A stretch of DNA of 64,000 nucleotides from Ophiosphaerella korrae (GCA_028456385.1 JALNQF010000021.1:310001-374000); one strand, 5' to 3'; counted from the first letter of the stretch, positions 34,754-47,170 are shown. Notes: generated from the letters alone by a model not told the origin. Program-made: numbers and translations.

Positions 34754-35845
34754 GTAATTTATATATAATTTAGATTAACTTAGTATTATATATACTTACT
34801 TTTAGCTAAGTATACTACTTTATAATATTCTCTTATATTTAAGTAGTATTTTTAAATATCTTTAAGTTTAATTTTTACTTATTCTTCCTAGATTATAGTT
34901 ATTAGCTACTTTTTTGTTTTTAGCTATCTCTTATAAACCTTTAACTTAAGTAGCTTCTAAATATTCTTAATTAGATTAAGATTAGGTAATCTTATAGGCT
35001 ACTATAGTAGCTAAATAGTAAGCTAATAGAAAAGACTCTTTATAGCTAAAGCTTAGTAAAAAGAAGTACTATTTTATATAAAAATAGTATTACTTATTTT
35101 AACTTTAAAGATCTTATACTTTTACTTAAAAGCTTAGATTAAAAGTATAACTCTTTAGTAATAAGAAAATAAGTTAATATTCTCTTATATCTTATAGTCT
35201 TAAATTAGTAGTAAACTCTTTAATTTATTTCTTCTAATATAAGCCTAAACTATTATATAGTAGTAATCTTTAAACTTAAAAATAATTTAGTTTAAATAGT
35301 ATTTCTTTTCTACTTTTTTTATTACTAAAACCTTTTTTTTTTTATATTTAAATAATACTTTATTAAACTAGATTATTTTTCTTTATATCTCTTAAAGCTA
35401 AAGTAAGTAAGTCTTTACTTATAGAAAGTAATCTTATATATATTTCTTTTTAAAAAAAAGCTTTTCTATTACTAGTTAGTAATAGTAGCGTTTTTATTTA
35501 AAAGCTTTCTAAATTATTTATTTATTATAATTTAAGTAGAGCTTATTAGTAATTTACTAGAGAAGTTTCTACTACTACTCTTAGTTAGTAATAGTATATT
35601 TAATAAGTTGTTTACGTAAAAGAGTATTAATTATTAGAAGCTTACTAAGTTATTTAGAAGGTCTTAGAAGAGTAACTTACTATTAAGTATAATAATAAGT
35701 TATCTTATAAGAGATACCTAGGTATAAAGAGATCTTTAAATAATTCTAATTATTATCTTAATAGAGAGAGTAGATATAAAAGCGTTCTTAGTAGGTAAAG
35801 TAGTAGTTTAGTGTTTTAATATAAGGAGCTATGTTAAGCTAAATT
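34754..35845 (-). pseudogene. Tc1-type transposase fossil
   Basis: AT-saturated remnant of the host DNA transposon to the right of the Gypsy block. The only clearly readable segment is the catalytic C-terminal signature at 34945-34998 on the minus strand, where codons fit N-L-N-L-I-K-N-I-W-K-L-L-K, the transition-altered form of D-L-N-P-I-E-N-x-W-x-x-L-K. No frame is open. Confidence 0.7.
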
Positions 35846-36039
35846 AGTTATCCTTGGTTCTTGAATTATATACAGATTTCTATTAGAGTAAGGAATCTTT
35901 AATAACTTTCTATAGCCTAAGCGCACCGAACGCACTACTTACCCTTTCTTGGGGCCCCCCTTGTAAATTACAATATACGTAAGGTCCGATTGAATTCTAT
36001 GCACACGAGCCATGCTCAAGAATTCGTGCACCACCCTTG

Positions 36040-36340
36040 TACACATGAACACCGAAAAACACTCTACAATTATTAAACGTCGGCATATCGGCCAATTGCA
36101 AGCCGTTTATTTGAAGCCTAGATGCCGACTATTTGAAGCCTAGATGCCGATTGCTGATGTGGGCTATTCCCACTTAGCCTCGGATTGCACGCTTATTGTG
36201 CATATGAATTCTGTTGTCTTTACCACCATCCGATCACCCATTACTTCTTGTCTCTTACTCTTTTTTCCTGTTAGAAATCTCAATAAAGCTTTTTGCCAAA
36301 ACCACGCCCCAATCTGTAATCTGCCACGCAATTGACCACC
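36040..36340. promoter_or_regulatory. HEM1 promoter squeezed against the transposon island
   Basis: Only about 300 bp lie between the transposon end and the HEM1 ATG. The sequence has normal composition. A 22-base unit (TATTTGAAGCCTAGATGCCG plus two bases) is repeated in tandem at 36108-36151. CT-rich stretches occur near 36235-36265. I cannot assign a known regulator site. Confidence 0.5.
36108..36151 (+). repeat. 22-base tandem duplication upstream of HEM1
   Basis: Two copies, 36108-36129 and 36130-36151, identical except for the last base (C, then T). Confidence 0.95.
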
Positions 36341-38245
36341 ATGGAGGCTCTTTTGCGCCAGTCGAGGTCTATGTGCCCGTTCCTTTCCAAAACCTCGCCC
36401 GCCACCCTGCGCCCCCTCTCTACCACGGCCGCCGGCCATGATGTTTCCCCCGGAGCCGGTAGCATGTCGAACCTCCAAGTCCTTGGCCGCCGCTGCCCTA
36501 TCATGGGCAAAGCACTCGCCGTTCAGAGCGCCCGCAGCGGTAGCAGCGCTCTTGCTGGCGCTTTTGGCGGCGCACGTGCCTATCATTCGCACGTCCATCG
36601 CGCTAAGTTGCACACTTCTACGTCCAAGGAGGCTCAGGCGATCGAAATTGAGAGTTTGAGGGCCAATCAGGGTATGATGAATTGTTCCACTTATTCTGCC
36701 GTCATGGCGTTATGATGCGATACAGCATGACGATAGAGCAACAACTATACGGAATGTGTGGCTCACAACTTTCTAGGACCTGTTCCTTTCCCATCCCCCA
36801 CAGGCCAGAAGCCTGCAACTGCCAAACTAGCCCAGGCTTCGACCACCCCCCATGCGACCCAATTTGACTACGAGGGCTTCTATCGAAGCGAATTGGACAA
36901 AAAGCATAAGGACAAATCGTACCGCTACTTCAACAACATCAATCGCATGGCCAAGGAGTTTCCGCGTGCTCATTTGGCCTCTAAGGAAGATAAGGTCACA
37001 GTATGGTGCTCTAACGACTACCTCGGCATGGGCCGTAACAAACACGTACTACAGTCCATGCACGAAACCTTGGACACCTACGGAGCCGGCGCCGGAGGCA
37101 CCAGGAATATCTCTGGGCACAATCAGTATGCAGTCGCTTTGGAGGATAGTGTTGCAAAACTCCATGCTAAAGAGGCTGCCTTGGTCTTTTCATCCTGCTA
37201 TGTAGCTAATGACGCTACTCTCACAACCCTGGGAAGCAAACTGCCCAATTGCGTCATTCTCTCGGATAGCTTAAACCACGCCTCGATGATCCAAGGTATC
37301 CGTCACTCTGGCGCTAAGAAGATGGTATTCAAGCATAACGATGTTGCTGACCTGGAGGCGAAGCTTCAGTCAATCCCTGCTGAGTACCCCAAGATTATTG
37401 CTTTTGAGAGTGTGTATAGCATGTGTGGTTCAATTGGTCCCATTGAAGAGATCTGTGACCTCGCAGAAAAGTATGGTGCTATCACTTTCCTCGATGAAGT
37501 TCATGCCGTGGGGATGTATGGGCCACACGGTGCCGGTGTTGCTGAGCATCTAGACTACGAAGCTCACAAGGCTGGCAGACCTAGGGGAACTATCCAGGAC
37601 CGTATTGATATCATCACTGGCACACTTGGGAAAGCATATGGTTGTGTTGGCGGCTACATTGCTGGCTCTGCCCAACTTGTTGATATGATTCGATCACTGG
37701 CGCCTGGCTTCATATTCACCACTTCGCTCCCTCCTGCCACCATGGCAGGTGCCAAGACAGCGATTGAGTACCAAGCTAACTATCAGGGTGATAGGCGCCT
37801 TCAGCAACTGCACACCCGCGCAGTAAAGGATGCGCTGAATGACAAAGACATTCCTGTCATTCCTAACACAAGCCACATCGTTCCTGTGCTTGTTGGGAAC
37901 GCAGAGGTGGCTAGGAAAGCGTCGGACCTGCTCCTTGAGGAGTGGGGCATCTATGTGCAGGCGATCAACTATCCCACCGTGCCTGTGGGCCAGGAACGGC
38001 TCCGTATTACGCCCACTCCTGGTCATGTGAGTGAGTACCGCGACCACCTCGTCAAAGCGTTCGATGCTGTCTGGAAACAGCTAGGTATCAAGCGCACTAG
38101 CGAGTGGGCTGCACAGGGTGGCTTCATCGGCGTAGGAGTGGAGGGCAAAGAGGCCGAAGCTCCCCTCTGGACAGATGAGCAACTGGGAGTCGAAAGCGGA
38201 TGGAAGGAGTCGCAGGCTTCTCAGCCGATCGCTGCGGCTGCGTAG
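36341..38245 (+). CDS. HEM1: 5-aminolevulinate synthase, mitochondrial
   Basis: PLP enzyme of the mitochondrial matrix that condenses glycine and succinyl-CoA, the first and rate-setting step of heme synthesis. Gene model join(36341..36671, 36777..38245), 599 residues. The 105-base intron joins NQ to [11 protein letters not shown] through a split Gly codon. The N-terminus is Ser-, Arg- and Ala-rich, as in a mitochondrial presequence, with two Cys-Pro heme-regulatory motifs, MCPF (C12) and RCPIM (C52). The catalytic core starts near [17 protein letters not shown]. The PLP lysine is K396 in [14 protein letters not shown], and the [12 protein letters not shown] and [12 protein letters not shown] segments are intact. 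The ATG at 36341 has a CCACC context. The gene is close to family length and intact despite its RIPed neighbour. Confidence 0.96.
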
Positions 38246-38710
38246 ATAACGTTAGGATAGCAGAGCAATCACATTCTTCTTTGCGCGCAGATTGCCTGAG
38301 CTTTTTTATTACGACCGTATTTATTTCCTGTGGTCTTGATATTGCGTCTGAAACAGAATAACAATGAACAGTCTATGGCGAGTGAAAGGGAGGAGCCTCG
38401 TGGTGCTTACTCAAACGGGCATGTCTTGGCGGACGCTAGCTATCTGACTGACTTGAGCCTCAAAGTTCAAGACACGCCTCGACTTGACCACAGCCGACCG
38501 CGCTCAACGCAACGCGACTTGTGCCCGCTTTTTGTTGCTGGCCCTATCTCGCCGGGACCTACGAGTCGCTTTGGTTCTTTTCTTCATTCGCTCGCGACTG
38601 CTGAGCTCGCACCCTTGATCTTGCGTCACGACCCGGCGCCGTGGATGCTCCACTCTCTCTTCATCAACCGTTGACCACCACCGGTCTCTCAACCCCCGGA
38701 GAGCACCACC
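38246..38710. other. Intergenic HEM1-THO2
   Basis: 465 bp between tandem genes; includes the HEM1 3' UTR and THO2 promoter. Short frames only, with no gene supported. Confidence 0.6.
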
Positions 38711-41700
38711 ATGGTACAGCAGAAGCGCAAGCGCAACGGTAACGAGCGTCCGCATCAACAAGATGATGGTCGACCCTCGCCGCACCGACCCGAGCACCTG
38801 CGCATGGGACATCCGCAACAGCAGCACCAGTACCCGCACCAGCACCAGCAGAATAGCCCGCGCGGAGGAGGTGGAGGCAGGCGTCAAAGCAGAAACAATG
38901 GCCGCGGTGGGTCCAGCGTCCCCCAAAGCCCTAACATCTCCCACACATCGCCGAACAGCATGTCTGCACCCATAAACACCTTCCAGTCGAGCAAACCTGC
39001 ACCTGCAACCCCGTCTACCCCCGCGCCACCCAGCAACCAATCATTGGCACCAACCACAACAAAGGAAGTCCCCGCGAGCAACGAGTATCTTACTCCACAG
39101 CGTGTCGCCAACTGGAATAACAACGCACATGATGCTGTCGTTCAGACTGCTGCGTCAGCGCAGCGCGGTGGTGATACTCTCACGCTGTCCGTCATATTCC
39201 ATGAGATCATTGAAGCCACCATTGATGAACAGCTGGGGGCTGGGGAGCTCGGCTCGATAGTCCGCGACATTGTCGCTGCTCCCTCCGACGAAGACTTGGA
39301 CCCCATTTCGACCTTCCTTGATACGCTTAGTTCATTGACACAGGACAAGAGCAAACAAGCTTTGGTTCAGCAGATGCTACTAGCTACGGATATTGACGTG
39401 TCTCGTATGCGCAACGAGCTCGAGAGCGATTTGCTGGGCTCGCTAGGTCTGGTGCGCGACACCTTTGCACGAGTCGCTGTTCGCAAGGCTACCCATGCAC
39501 TCTACAGACAATCCAACTACAACCTCCTTCGCGAAGAGACTGAAGGCTATTCAAAACTCATGACTGAGTATTTCACCACGGTGAACAGCGAGCCACCGAC
39601 GCAGGAAGTTGTGAGCGAAACCTACCAGCGTGTCAACGCCCTTATTGGGGCCTTCGATCTCGACATAGGAAGGGTCCTCGACGTCACGTTAGACGTTTTC
39701 GCCAATCTCCTCGTTAAGCATGGGAAGTTCTTCGTCAAGTTCCTACGTTCGAGTGCGTGGTGGCCAGAGCTACGCGGTCTCGAGGGCATTGAATGGGTGG
39801 AGCCTGATGTGGCTACGCTGCCTCAATGGGCGCAGCCCACCTCACCACAGTGGTATTACTCTGACCAAGAGAAGGAAGAGCAACTTCAATTGCGTGAGCA
39901 GCGAGACCGAAAGTTCTGGCAACGTGTTGGAGCACTAGGTGAGAGGGCAGGAATACAAGCATATTTCGAACTCAGTGCCCGCCGCATCGTCACGAACAAC
40001 CGACAACCAGACCATACCATGCCTGCAGAAGGTGAAGTGTTGTCGAAGCAGCAGGCTGCTCGTAAATGGGCAGATGAGTGGATCGCACAGACCAACACTC
40101 TTCCACCTCCAAGTAACGACATTGCAGCACAGCTCCTTGGATTTAAGCTTCGCTTCTACGCATCAGATGCTCGCGATGCACAGGATTTTCTACCCGACAA
40201 CCTCATATACTTAGCCGCACTCTTGATCAAAATCGGGTTTATATCGATACTGGATCTCTATCCTCACCTCTACCCACTCGAGGAAGATATGCCTGCACAC
40301 AAGGAAAAGCTTCTGAGAGCAAAGAAAGAGAAGGACGACAAGGAGCGGGGAACTGGTCGTAATGCCTTGACCATGGCTGGTGCATTGCCTGACGATACAC
40401 CTGCGGGAGTACCAGCTGTGTCGCGCATACGAGAAGCTGCTTCAAAATCAGAATCAGAACGTAGCACACCCGTAAAGTCCGACGAGGCTGCGGATAAAAA
40501 GAGTATGCTACCCGAGCCGGCGGATCAAAAATACCAGCTCCTTAAGAGTCTGCTGTGTATCGGCGCACTTCCTGAGGCACTTTTCATCCTTGGGCGGCAC
40601 CCTTGGTTACTGGACGTGTACTCTGACCTACCCGAATACATCTTTAGGATCGCACATCATTCGCTCAGTAAAGTCTATGAGGCCACCCGAGTTGGCCCTG
40701 CCGACCACATAGCTGTTTCATCAAAGGGCGCTGGCCCTCGAAGTCCTGTTCGACCAAGTGACTTTGTTCCTCGCCGAACTCTCCGATGGGCAAAGCCTGA
40801 TGCACGTGATGCAGGAGATGGCATCGACTATAAATTCTATTGGGAAGACTGGGTTGATAGTGTTCCTGTCTGCCAAGAAGTTGAAGATGTTTTAAAGCTC
40901 TGTACCTCTTTGCTGGGTTTGCTGGGCCCTGAATGTGGCAAAGACGTCGTTTTGTTGACTAAAATCGTACGTATCGCACTGAGGAGCTTGGCTGACGATT
41001 CCTCGGAAGCAAATCGGAAATGCTGGATCAGCTTCTGCAGCACATTCATTGCTCCTGCGCTTTCATACACAGGCAAGAATCCTGGCATCATCAACGAAGC
41101 ATGGGATCTGTTCAAGCAATTCGATACTGCGACTAGGTACACTATCTACCAGCAATGGTTTATTAGCACGAAGCCTCCCTCTCTACGAGCTGTCTTTGAG
41201 CAAGTGCGGGCGGCTACGAATCACGAACTTGGCCGAGTTGCTTCAAAGAATACCAAAGAGTACGGGAGAAAAATAGCGAAGATCTCATATGCGAGTCCAG
41301 GAATCGTCTTCCAACTGACATTGAAACGGCTCATCAACTATCCCAATATGATCGATACGCTAGTTGAATGTGTCAGATACATTACACTGCTCGGATATGA
41401 TTGTCTTACATGGACAATGGTGAACTTCTTCATCAAGCCCGAAAAGGGCGGAACTCAGGGCGACGGTATGCTGGCCGCGCCTTGGTTGAAGAACATTGCC
41501 TCGTTTGTCGGTAAAGCGTACCAGCGGCACTCTTTCATGGACCCAACGCCCATCCTGCAGTTCATCACACACCAGGTACTGCAGCCAGAGGGTGACCTCT
41601 ATATGCTCGACGTTCTTGAGCAAATGATCAAATCCATGGGTGGTATCAGCATCAATGGCTCTCTTTCTGAAACAATGATCCTCTCGCTATCTGCGGGACC

Positions 41701-44700
41701 GATCCTTCGCACTTTCACCTATCAGCATCACCTCTCAGATAATCGACATCAATACGGTACTTCGGCACGACGTTTTACTAGATATTTAAAGGAGACAGGG
41801 CTTGCACCGCAGATCCTTGTCGCACTCGCGCAACACCTCGAGGCTTATGTGTATCGGAGCGACCAGCAAGACGCACCTGACAAAGTGGTGCTTTTCAATC
41901 TTGATAAACTGCGCTCCAACTTGTTACAATATCTGGAGCTTCTTCGCACCTATATTCCGGTACAAGAATTTGACGAGTTATTCCCCGGACCTATCGAGAT
42001 GATATCTGATTACCGAGTTGAGCCTGACATCGCTTTTACCATTGCACGTGCCAGTATAGCCGCAAAAGCCAATGAGTTTAGGAAGAGACGTGTTGAGCCT
42101 ACGCGCAGTGAGCCTCACTCCAATGGTGACGTGGAAATGAGCGAACCGGATGGGAAACCTGCCAGTAACGGCACTACTACTATGTCTGACACAGCAGATG
42201 TGGATATGTTGGATCCAAATGATTCTGCCCATATCACCTTGTCGGTTACAGCAGGACAGCCTTTCAGCAATCCTGCAATTGAAGCGCTGGTGGCCCGGAT
42301 CAGGGATGCACTACCAGATACTTTTGGAGAACACCCCTGTTTGTCTCTCTACATCACTTTTTGGCAGCTTTCTCTCGCCGATGTCGATAACGGTGGATTC
42401 GAGCAACAATATCAGAATGTCATCTCACATTTTGAACGACAGCTTCCCCCTCCTGCTCCAGAGCGCCGTGGATACCACCAGAACATTCCTAGAAAGGAGA
42501 CCGAGGAGATGCGTCGAGCTAAAGTTGAGATTGCCAAACTCAAAGTGGAACAAGAAGAGGTCGTACTTGCCAATAACCTCACTCAAGATCACTTACGCTT
42601 GGAGATGCAGAAATGGTTTGAGGGCGTACCAATGATTGATGCACGAAATGATGCAATCCACAAGGCATTGCTTCAAGATTGTTTCCTTCCGCGGAGTTGC
42701 ATGTCTCTCCAGGACGCTTCGTTTGCTGCCGCCATGCTGAAGTTTATGCACAGCTCTGGAGTCCCAGGTTTCCGCACAGTTAAATTACTGGATCTTCTTT
42801 TCAACGGCAACAAGCTGTCTTGCATCATCAGCATGTACTCTGACGAAGAGGCAATGACCTTTGGCCGTTTCATTAATAGCATCCTTCGAGAGCTGTTCAA
42901 ATGGCACGAGAACAAGGACGATGCTTATGCAAAATTTGCGCATGGCCCCGACAAGAAACTCCCTGGTTTCGGTCGACGTTTTGATGCCAATCGAAATCCG
43001 ACAGATCATCTTCAGTACGACGACTTTTGTAAACTCCTCCACAAGTGGCATAAGGCACTCTTTACGGCTCTCAAGGGATGTCTCGATACCGGCGATTTCC
43101 AGCAAATTCGCAATTCTTTAGTTATCCTTACCGCATGTTCTGGCAGCTTCCCCAAGGTCGATACGATGGCGTTGGAGTTGAAGCAGGCTATTGAACCGTT
43201 GGCGAAGCACGATGAGAGAGGTGATATTAAGACGACCGCTGGTTCGAGTCTTGCATTATTCAGGGATCCCGAAAAGAACTTTCAGCCGCACCACAAATTT
43301 TGTAATGTAAGTCACTCATTCACCGGCGGCGCAACTGCATATTGATAGTACAAAGATCCCGGAGCCTGCGAAACCGAATCCGACTGCAGTAAACGGCGCC
43401 AACGAAGCTGCGACGGCACCGTCCAGCACACCACAGTTGCAAGAGGGCTCTGCAATAAGGCACAAAAACACGGCACCCCCTCCAAACAAGTCGAGACAAG
43501 ATACGTTAGTGTCAACTGAGTGATCTGTGGCCGAAAACTTTTGACTGATTTTGTATAGCAATGGGATACAACCAATTCTAGCGGACAGTGCCGATGAGGT
43601 TGAACCGACACGCTCTACACTTACGCCTACAACATATGCACTACATCCTCGAGATAGGGACCTTGTCAGACCAACACCAAAGTTGCATGACTCTCGAGCA
43701 GCAACTCCATCGAAACAGGACAGGGACAGCTCAAACCCATCTGCGGCCATCCCAGTGGGTTCCATGCCCTCAGTACCACCTCGACCGGAGGGCCGTAATA
43801 ACACACCTCAGCCCTCCCAAGCTAGTAGAGCCGCACATGCCCTGCCGACTAGGCCTGACTCACAGCCGAGGTCGCGACAACCTGATCGATCCGGTGTAAC
43901 AGAGCGCCAACAGGATCATGGTGGTCATCACGGCCGTTACGACAATAGAGGGCCCGCAAATGACTATGGACGCCTAGAACGTTCTAACGATCCCTCGCGT
44001 CCACGAGACGGCTCGCCTGGTCGCCGTGGGCGTCCTGTCCCTGGTGGCAGGACCCCAGAACGTATGCCTCAAACAACAGACCATCGCGAATGGCCTACAC
44101 GAGATACCAGGGAGTATGACGATCGAGGAATGCGCGCACCACCTCGAGATGCACGGGCACCACCCGTGCGACCTCTAACCTGGGAATCTCGAGATACCAG
44201 AGATCCAAGAGATCAACGTGACCGACCTGACTCTCGAGGCCATCCTGGGCAGCCAGTAATGGAGCCTCGACGAATGCCATCAAACTCCTCTCTTGCTCAT
44301 GAGCATCCTTCTCATTGGCGTGACCTACCTCCCCTTCATTTACGACAGGGTCAAGATCGAGGTGACCATGGGCCACCTCGAGCACAATTTCCACCTTCTC
44401 CAGTGACTGATGGACCCACTGTAAATCCAGCGCGCGCAGCTCTAATTCACCAAGAGGAGCATGGAAGACAGGAGGGCTTCAGGTTAGATCGCGAGAATCG
44501 TCGAGAGCGAGTGCCACGAGGACAATCTCCTCGCGGTGTTGAAGATAAGCGTATAGAGGACCGCCGTGGAGATGATCGTCATGTTGAAGAACGCCTACCG
44601 CCGGTCTATCATGGTCGCAACGATGGACCTCGCGAGCATCGTGATGAGCGAGGGCCAACGCAAATACACTCTAGTGGCCGAGACCGTCGGGATGAGCTTA

Positions 44701-45983
44701 TATCCACGACTCCAACAGGGCCCCGGAGTGGTCGAAATGAGTCTTCACAACCTGTTGGAGCTTCTCGTGAGATGTTCCAACCCCCACGACCTCCACGGAA
44801 CTCTGCCCAGGATCCTAATTATGGGAGATTGAATCAACCCGCTGATCCGATGCCGCCTTCAGGTCCGCGAAGTTCGTACAATTCCGTCAATGCCGACTTC
44901 CAGCCGCTCGCTCGATCTGGTGATCGACCACACCCACAATCGCAAACGCTAATGACCACACCACCATCAGGTCCCGCCGCTTCCGTAATTCACCCCAGTC
45001 GGTTGGAGCAGATCCAGCGTGACAATTTGCAGCGTGACAATTTACAACGAGACAATTTACAGCGAGACAATTTACAACGAGACAACTTCCAACGCGACAA
45101 CATCCAACGTATGCAACCGAGTCCCACTTTGCAAACAAACATGCCAAACGCCCCCAGCGGACCCCGAAATAATGGTCGAACATCTCAGGGTCCTCTAGCC
45201 TCCCCTGTTGGCCGTGGCCCTCCGACTGGGCCAGCTTCTTCCGAGCGAGGATCCCGTGGAGGTGAGCGACGAAACCCATTAGGCGCGATCAATAGTGTCC
45301 TAACACAGAATGCTCCAGTGCCTGAGACTCGACCGAACGATCGCTCTACACCTGCTCAAAACCCTCCTATCCGTGGTCGTGGAGCAGCTCGCGCTAGTGG
45401 GCCTATGGAAGGTCCCGGTAGCATGACAGGTCAAATGCCACCCCCTCATATTTCCACACCAAACTCTCAAATAGAAGGTCAACATAGAAGAAATGGTAGA
45501 GTGGATATGCCACCAAATCGAATGGATGGTACACCACAAGAAGATGGTAGATCGGAATCTCGTGGTCACAGTAGGCGTAGCGAGCGGTCAGGTCGTGAGC
45601 GATCACACTCCCCTGATCATAATGAACGGCGCTCCGATGAGCGAAGTAACCGCAATGGATCAGGTCGTACGGAAGGAGAAGAGCGAGGCCCTGAGCGTGA
45701 CCGCAGCGGTCGTGAAAAGCGAGGCAGCGAGCGAGAAGGTGGAAGCCGACGTGACCGTGATCGGGAGAGCGGCGACCGGTCAATTCGCGATCCAAATCGT
45801 GAGCCTCGGGAACCACGTGAGGGTGGTAGACGTGAACGTGGCTCCCGCGAAGATGGTCGGACATCGGGACGCGATGACCGTAGAAGCAGAGGTGGACCAG
45901 GAGGAGTAGATGACGGACGTAAGAGAGGACGAGACCCTCAAGATCAAGGCCAAGGACACAGAGAAGTAAAACGCCGCCATTAA
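38711..45983 (+). CDS. THO2: THO complex subunit 2 (Tho2)
   Basis: Largest subunit of the nuclear THO/TREX complex that couples transcription to mRNA packaging and export. Gene model join(38711..43306, 43356..43504, 43559..45983), 2,389 residues, close to other filamentous-fungal Tho2 proteins. The N-terminus (to about 130) is low complexity with Gln, His and Arg runs. A long helical THO2 core follows to about residue 1530, including DYKFYWEDWVDSVPVC and LSCIISMYSDEEAMTFGRF. The C-terminal 850 residues are disordered, Pro/Arg-rich, then an Arg-Asp/Arg-Glu/Arg-Ser tail. A six-fold LQRDN-like repeat occupies about 2067-2098. The first intron could use another acceptor at 43348, but that puts exon 2 in a frame with an early stop; the chosen site at 43355 keeps all frames open. 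The ATG at 38711 has a CACCACC context. Confidence 0.9.
45010..45108 (+). repeat. 15-base coding minisatellite in THO2
   Basis: About six tandem copies of a 15-base unit encode LQRDN, LQRDN, LQRDN, LQRDN, FQRDN, IQRM. Copies differ at synonymous sites (GGT/GAG codon changes, CAG/CAA, CGT/CGA), so they are not recent identical duplicates. Confidence 0.9.
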
Positions 45984-47170
45984 CCAGCTTCTTCTCTTGC
46001 CCAACCTGCTACATTTCTTGGAAAAGACCAAAAGTTTTTACAGAGCATGGACATTGGATTGGCAAACGTGCATTTTCAAAGGCGTTATCACGGCATCACG
46101 ATACCCCGAGTACCACAACTCGAGCGAAACTCTTTTTCCTGGGATGCATTCTGTCATGGCGCAATCTACTTCTTTTCCGAGTTCAAGTCTCGGAAATTAC
46201 TGGGCGGAATGGGTTATTTGTTTCTTCTTCTTCTTTTCACCATTTATGACTCTAAGCATAGGTTTTAGTTAATGCCGTTCCATTTGGGCAGTTTTCTTTG
46301 TATGTGTATGTATGAGTAGCAAGGAACGTGCGGGATATCAAATCGAATACAGAAAAATTACTGGAATTGAGAGACCAAGGATGAATTCTGATGAGTGATA
46401 GTAAGGTGTGTTTGGTACAAGTGAGGCTGCATTAGCCATTTGTGCTGTGGAGTGTTATCGAACCTTCTGCGTACGTTCATTTGCTTCTTGCCAACCATCT
46501 ACCCTGGCTTCTCGTTAAGACCGAAAAAGCCGTCTCGAGGAACTTGACAGTCGCTTGTCAGCGCCACTCAGCGCCACTAATCCATGATTCGCAATCGGAC
46601 GAAATGCCTTCACAGCTGCATCACGGACGTGACGTAGTTATGGTGATTAAAAATCATAGAGCTACGCTATACTATAACTAGATTGAGATCAGGGATTCTG
46701 TGTAGATTGGCAGATTGTGATTAGCTGTGTTAGCGAGCGGCCATGGATTAGTAACGGAGATTAGCTGCGAAGCGCCCAACAAGCTTACTTCCCTTTCCTG
46801 TAGACTTTGTGCCAGCACCAATATTTCAAGTGGCTTTTTATAGCCTCGCCGAATTTTCTACTAATCAGAGGCGTTATTGTCTTCTTTTGGCGTACCAAGC
46901 TTTTTGTGCAGGCGATTTGTAAAGCATGTTTCTGCTTTGTGAGATGGATCGCTTACGCATAGGAGGCAACGGTGGGGATAAACGAGTGAGGAGCTCCGCC
47001 TGTGGTGATGAGAAAGAAGATAAGTATGGCTCGATGCCATCGCCGGCCGTTAATCCCCAGCTTCAGTTTCACATTCTATCTATCATACACAATTCATCTC
47101 AGCCTACTCTTCCTGTTGTAACCTCATCTCAACCCATCCACTGAACGTACAATCGTCTGTGCCCACAATC
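45984..47170. other. Intergenic THO2-MFS
   Basis: Nearly 1.2 kb with no gene supported. Contains the THO2 3' UTR and the MFS promoter. Short frames around 46442 and 46926 have no motif. Confidence 0.5.

Larger units (their letters stand above)
24435..36039 (-). mobile_element. Tc1/mariner-like DNA transposon split by Gypsy insertions
   Basis: An inverted repeat begins CAAGGGTGGTGCACGAATTC at 24435 and is mirrored at the right end, to 36039, with only two G/A differences in the first 36 bases. The right end is followed by TA, the left end preceded by CA, so the target duplication is imperfect. Inverted homology of about 80 bases continues between 24472-24554 and 35846-35925. Between the Gypsy block and the right end, the minus strand carries a fossil of the Tc1-type transposase signature at 34945-34998: read with RIP changes undone it fits W-P-x-x-S-P-D-L-N-P-I-E-N-x-W. 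Taking out the Gypsy block leaves roughly 1.5 kb, a normal length for the family. Additional inner repeats at 24610 and 35963 complicate the ends. Confidence 0.7.

Noticed and set aside
22390..35840. AT-rich block as a centromere
   Set aside because: All of the block can be assigned to identifiable DNA transposon and Gypsy parts with target duplications. Regional centromeres can be made of such RIPed elements, but nothing here shows centromere function.
22115..36039. A large cargo-carrying element of the Starship type
   Set aside because: No DUF3435 tyrosine recombinase or intact cargo gene is present. The inverted repeats and TA duplications are those of pogo and Tc1 elements, and the interior is retrotransposon.
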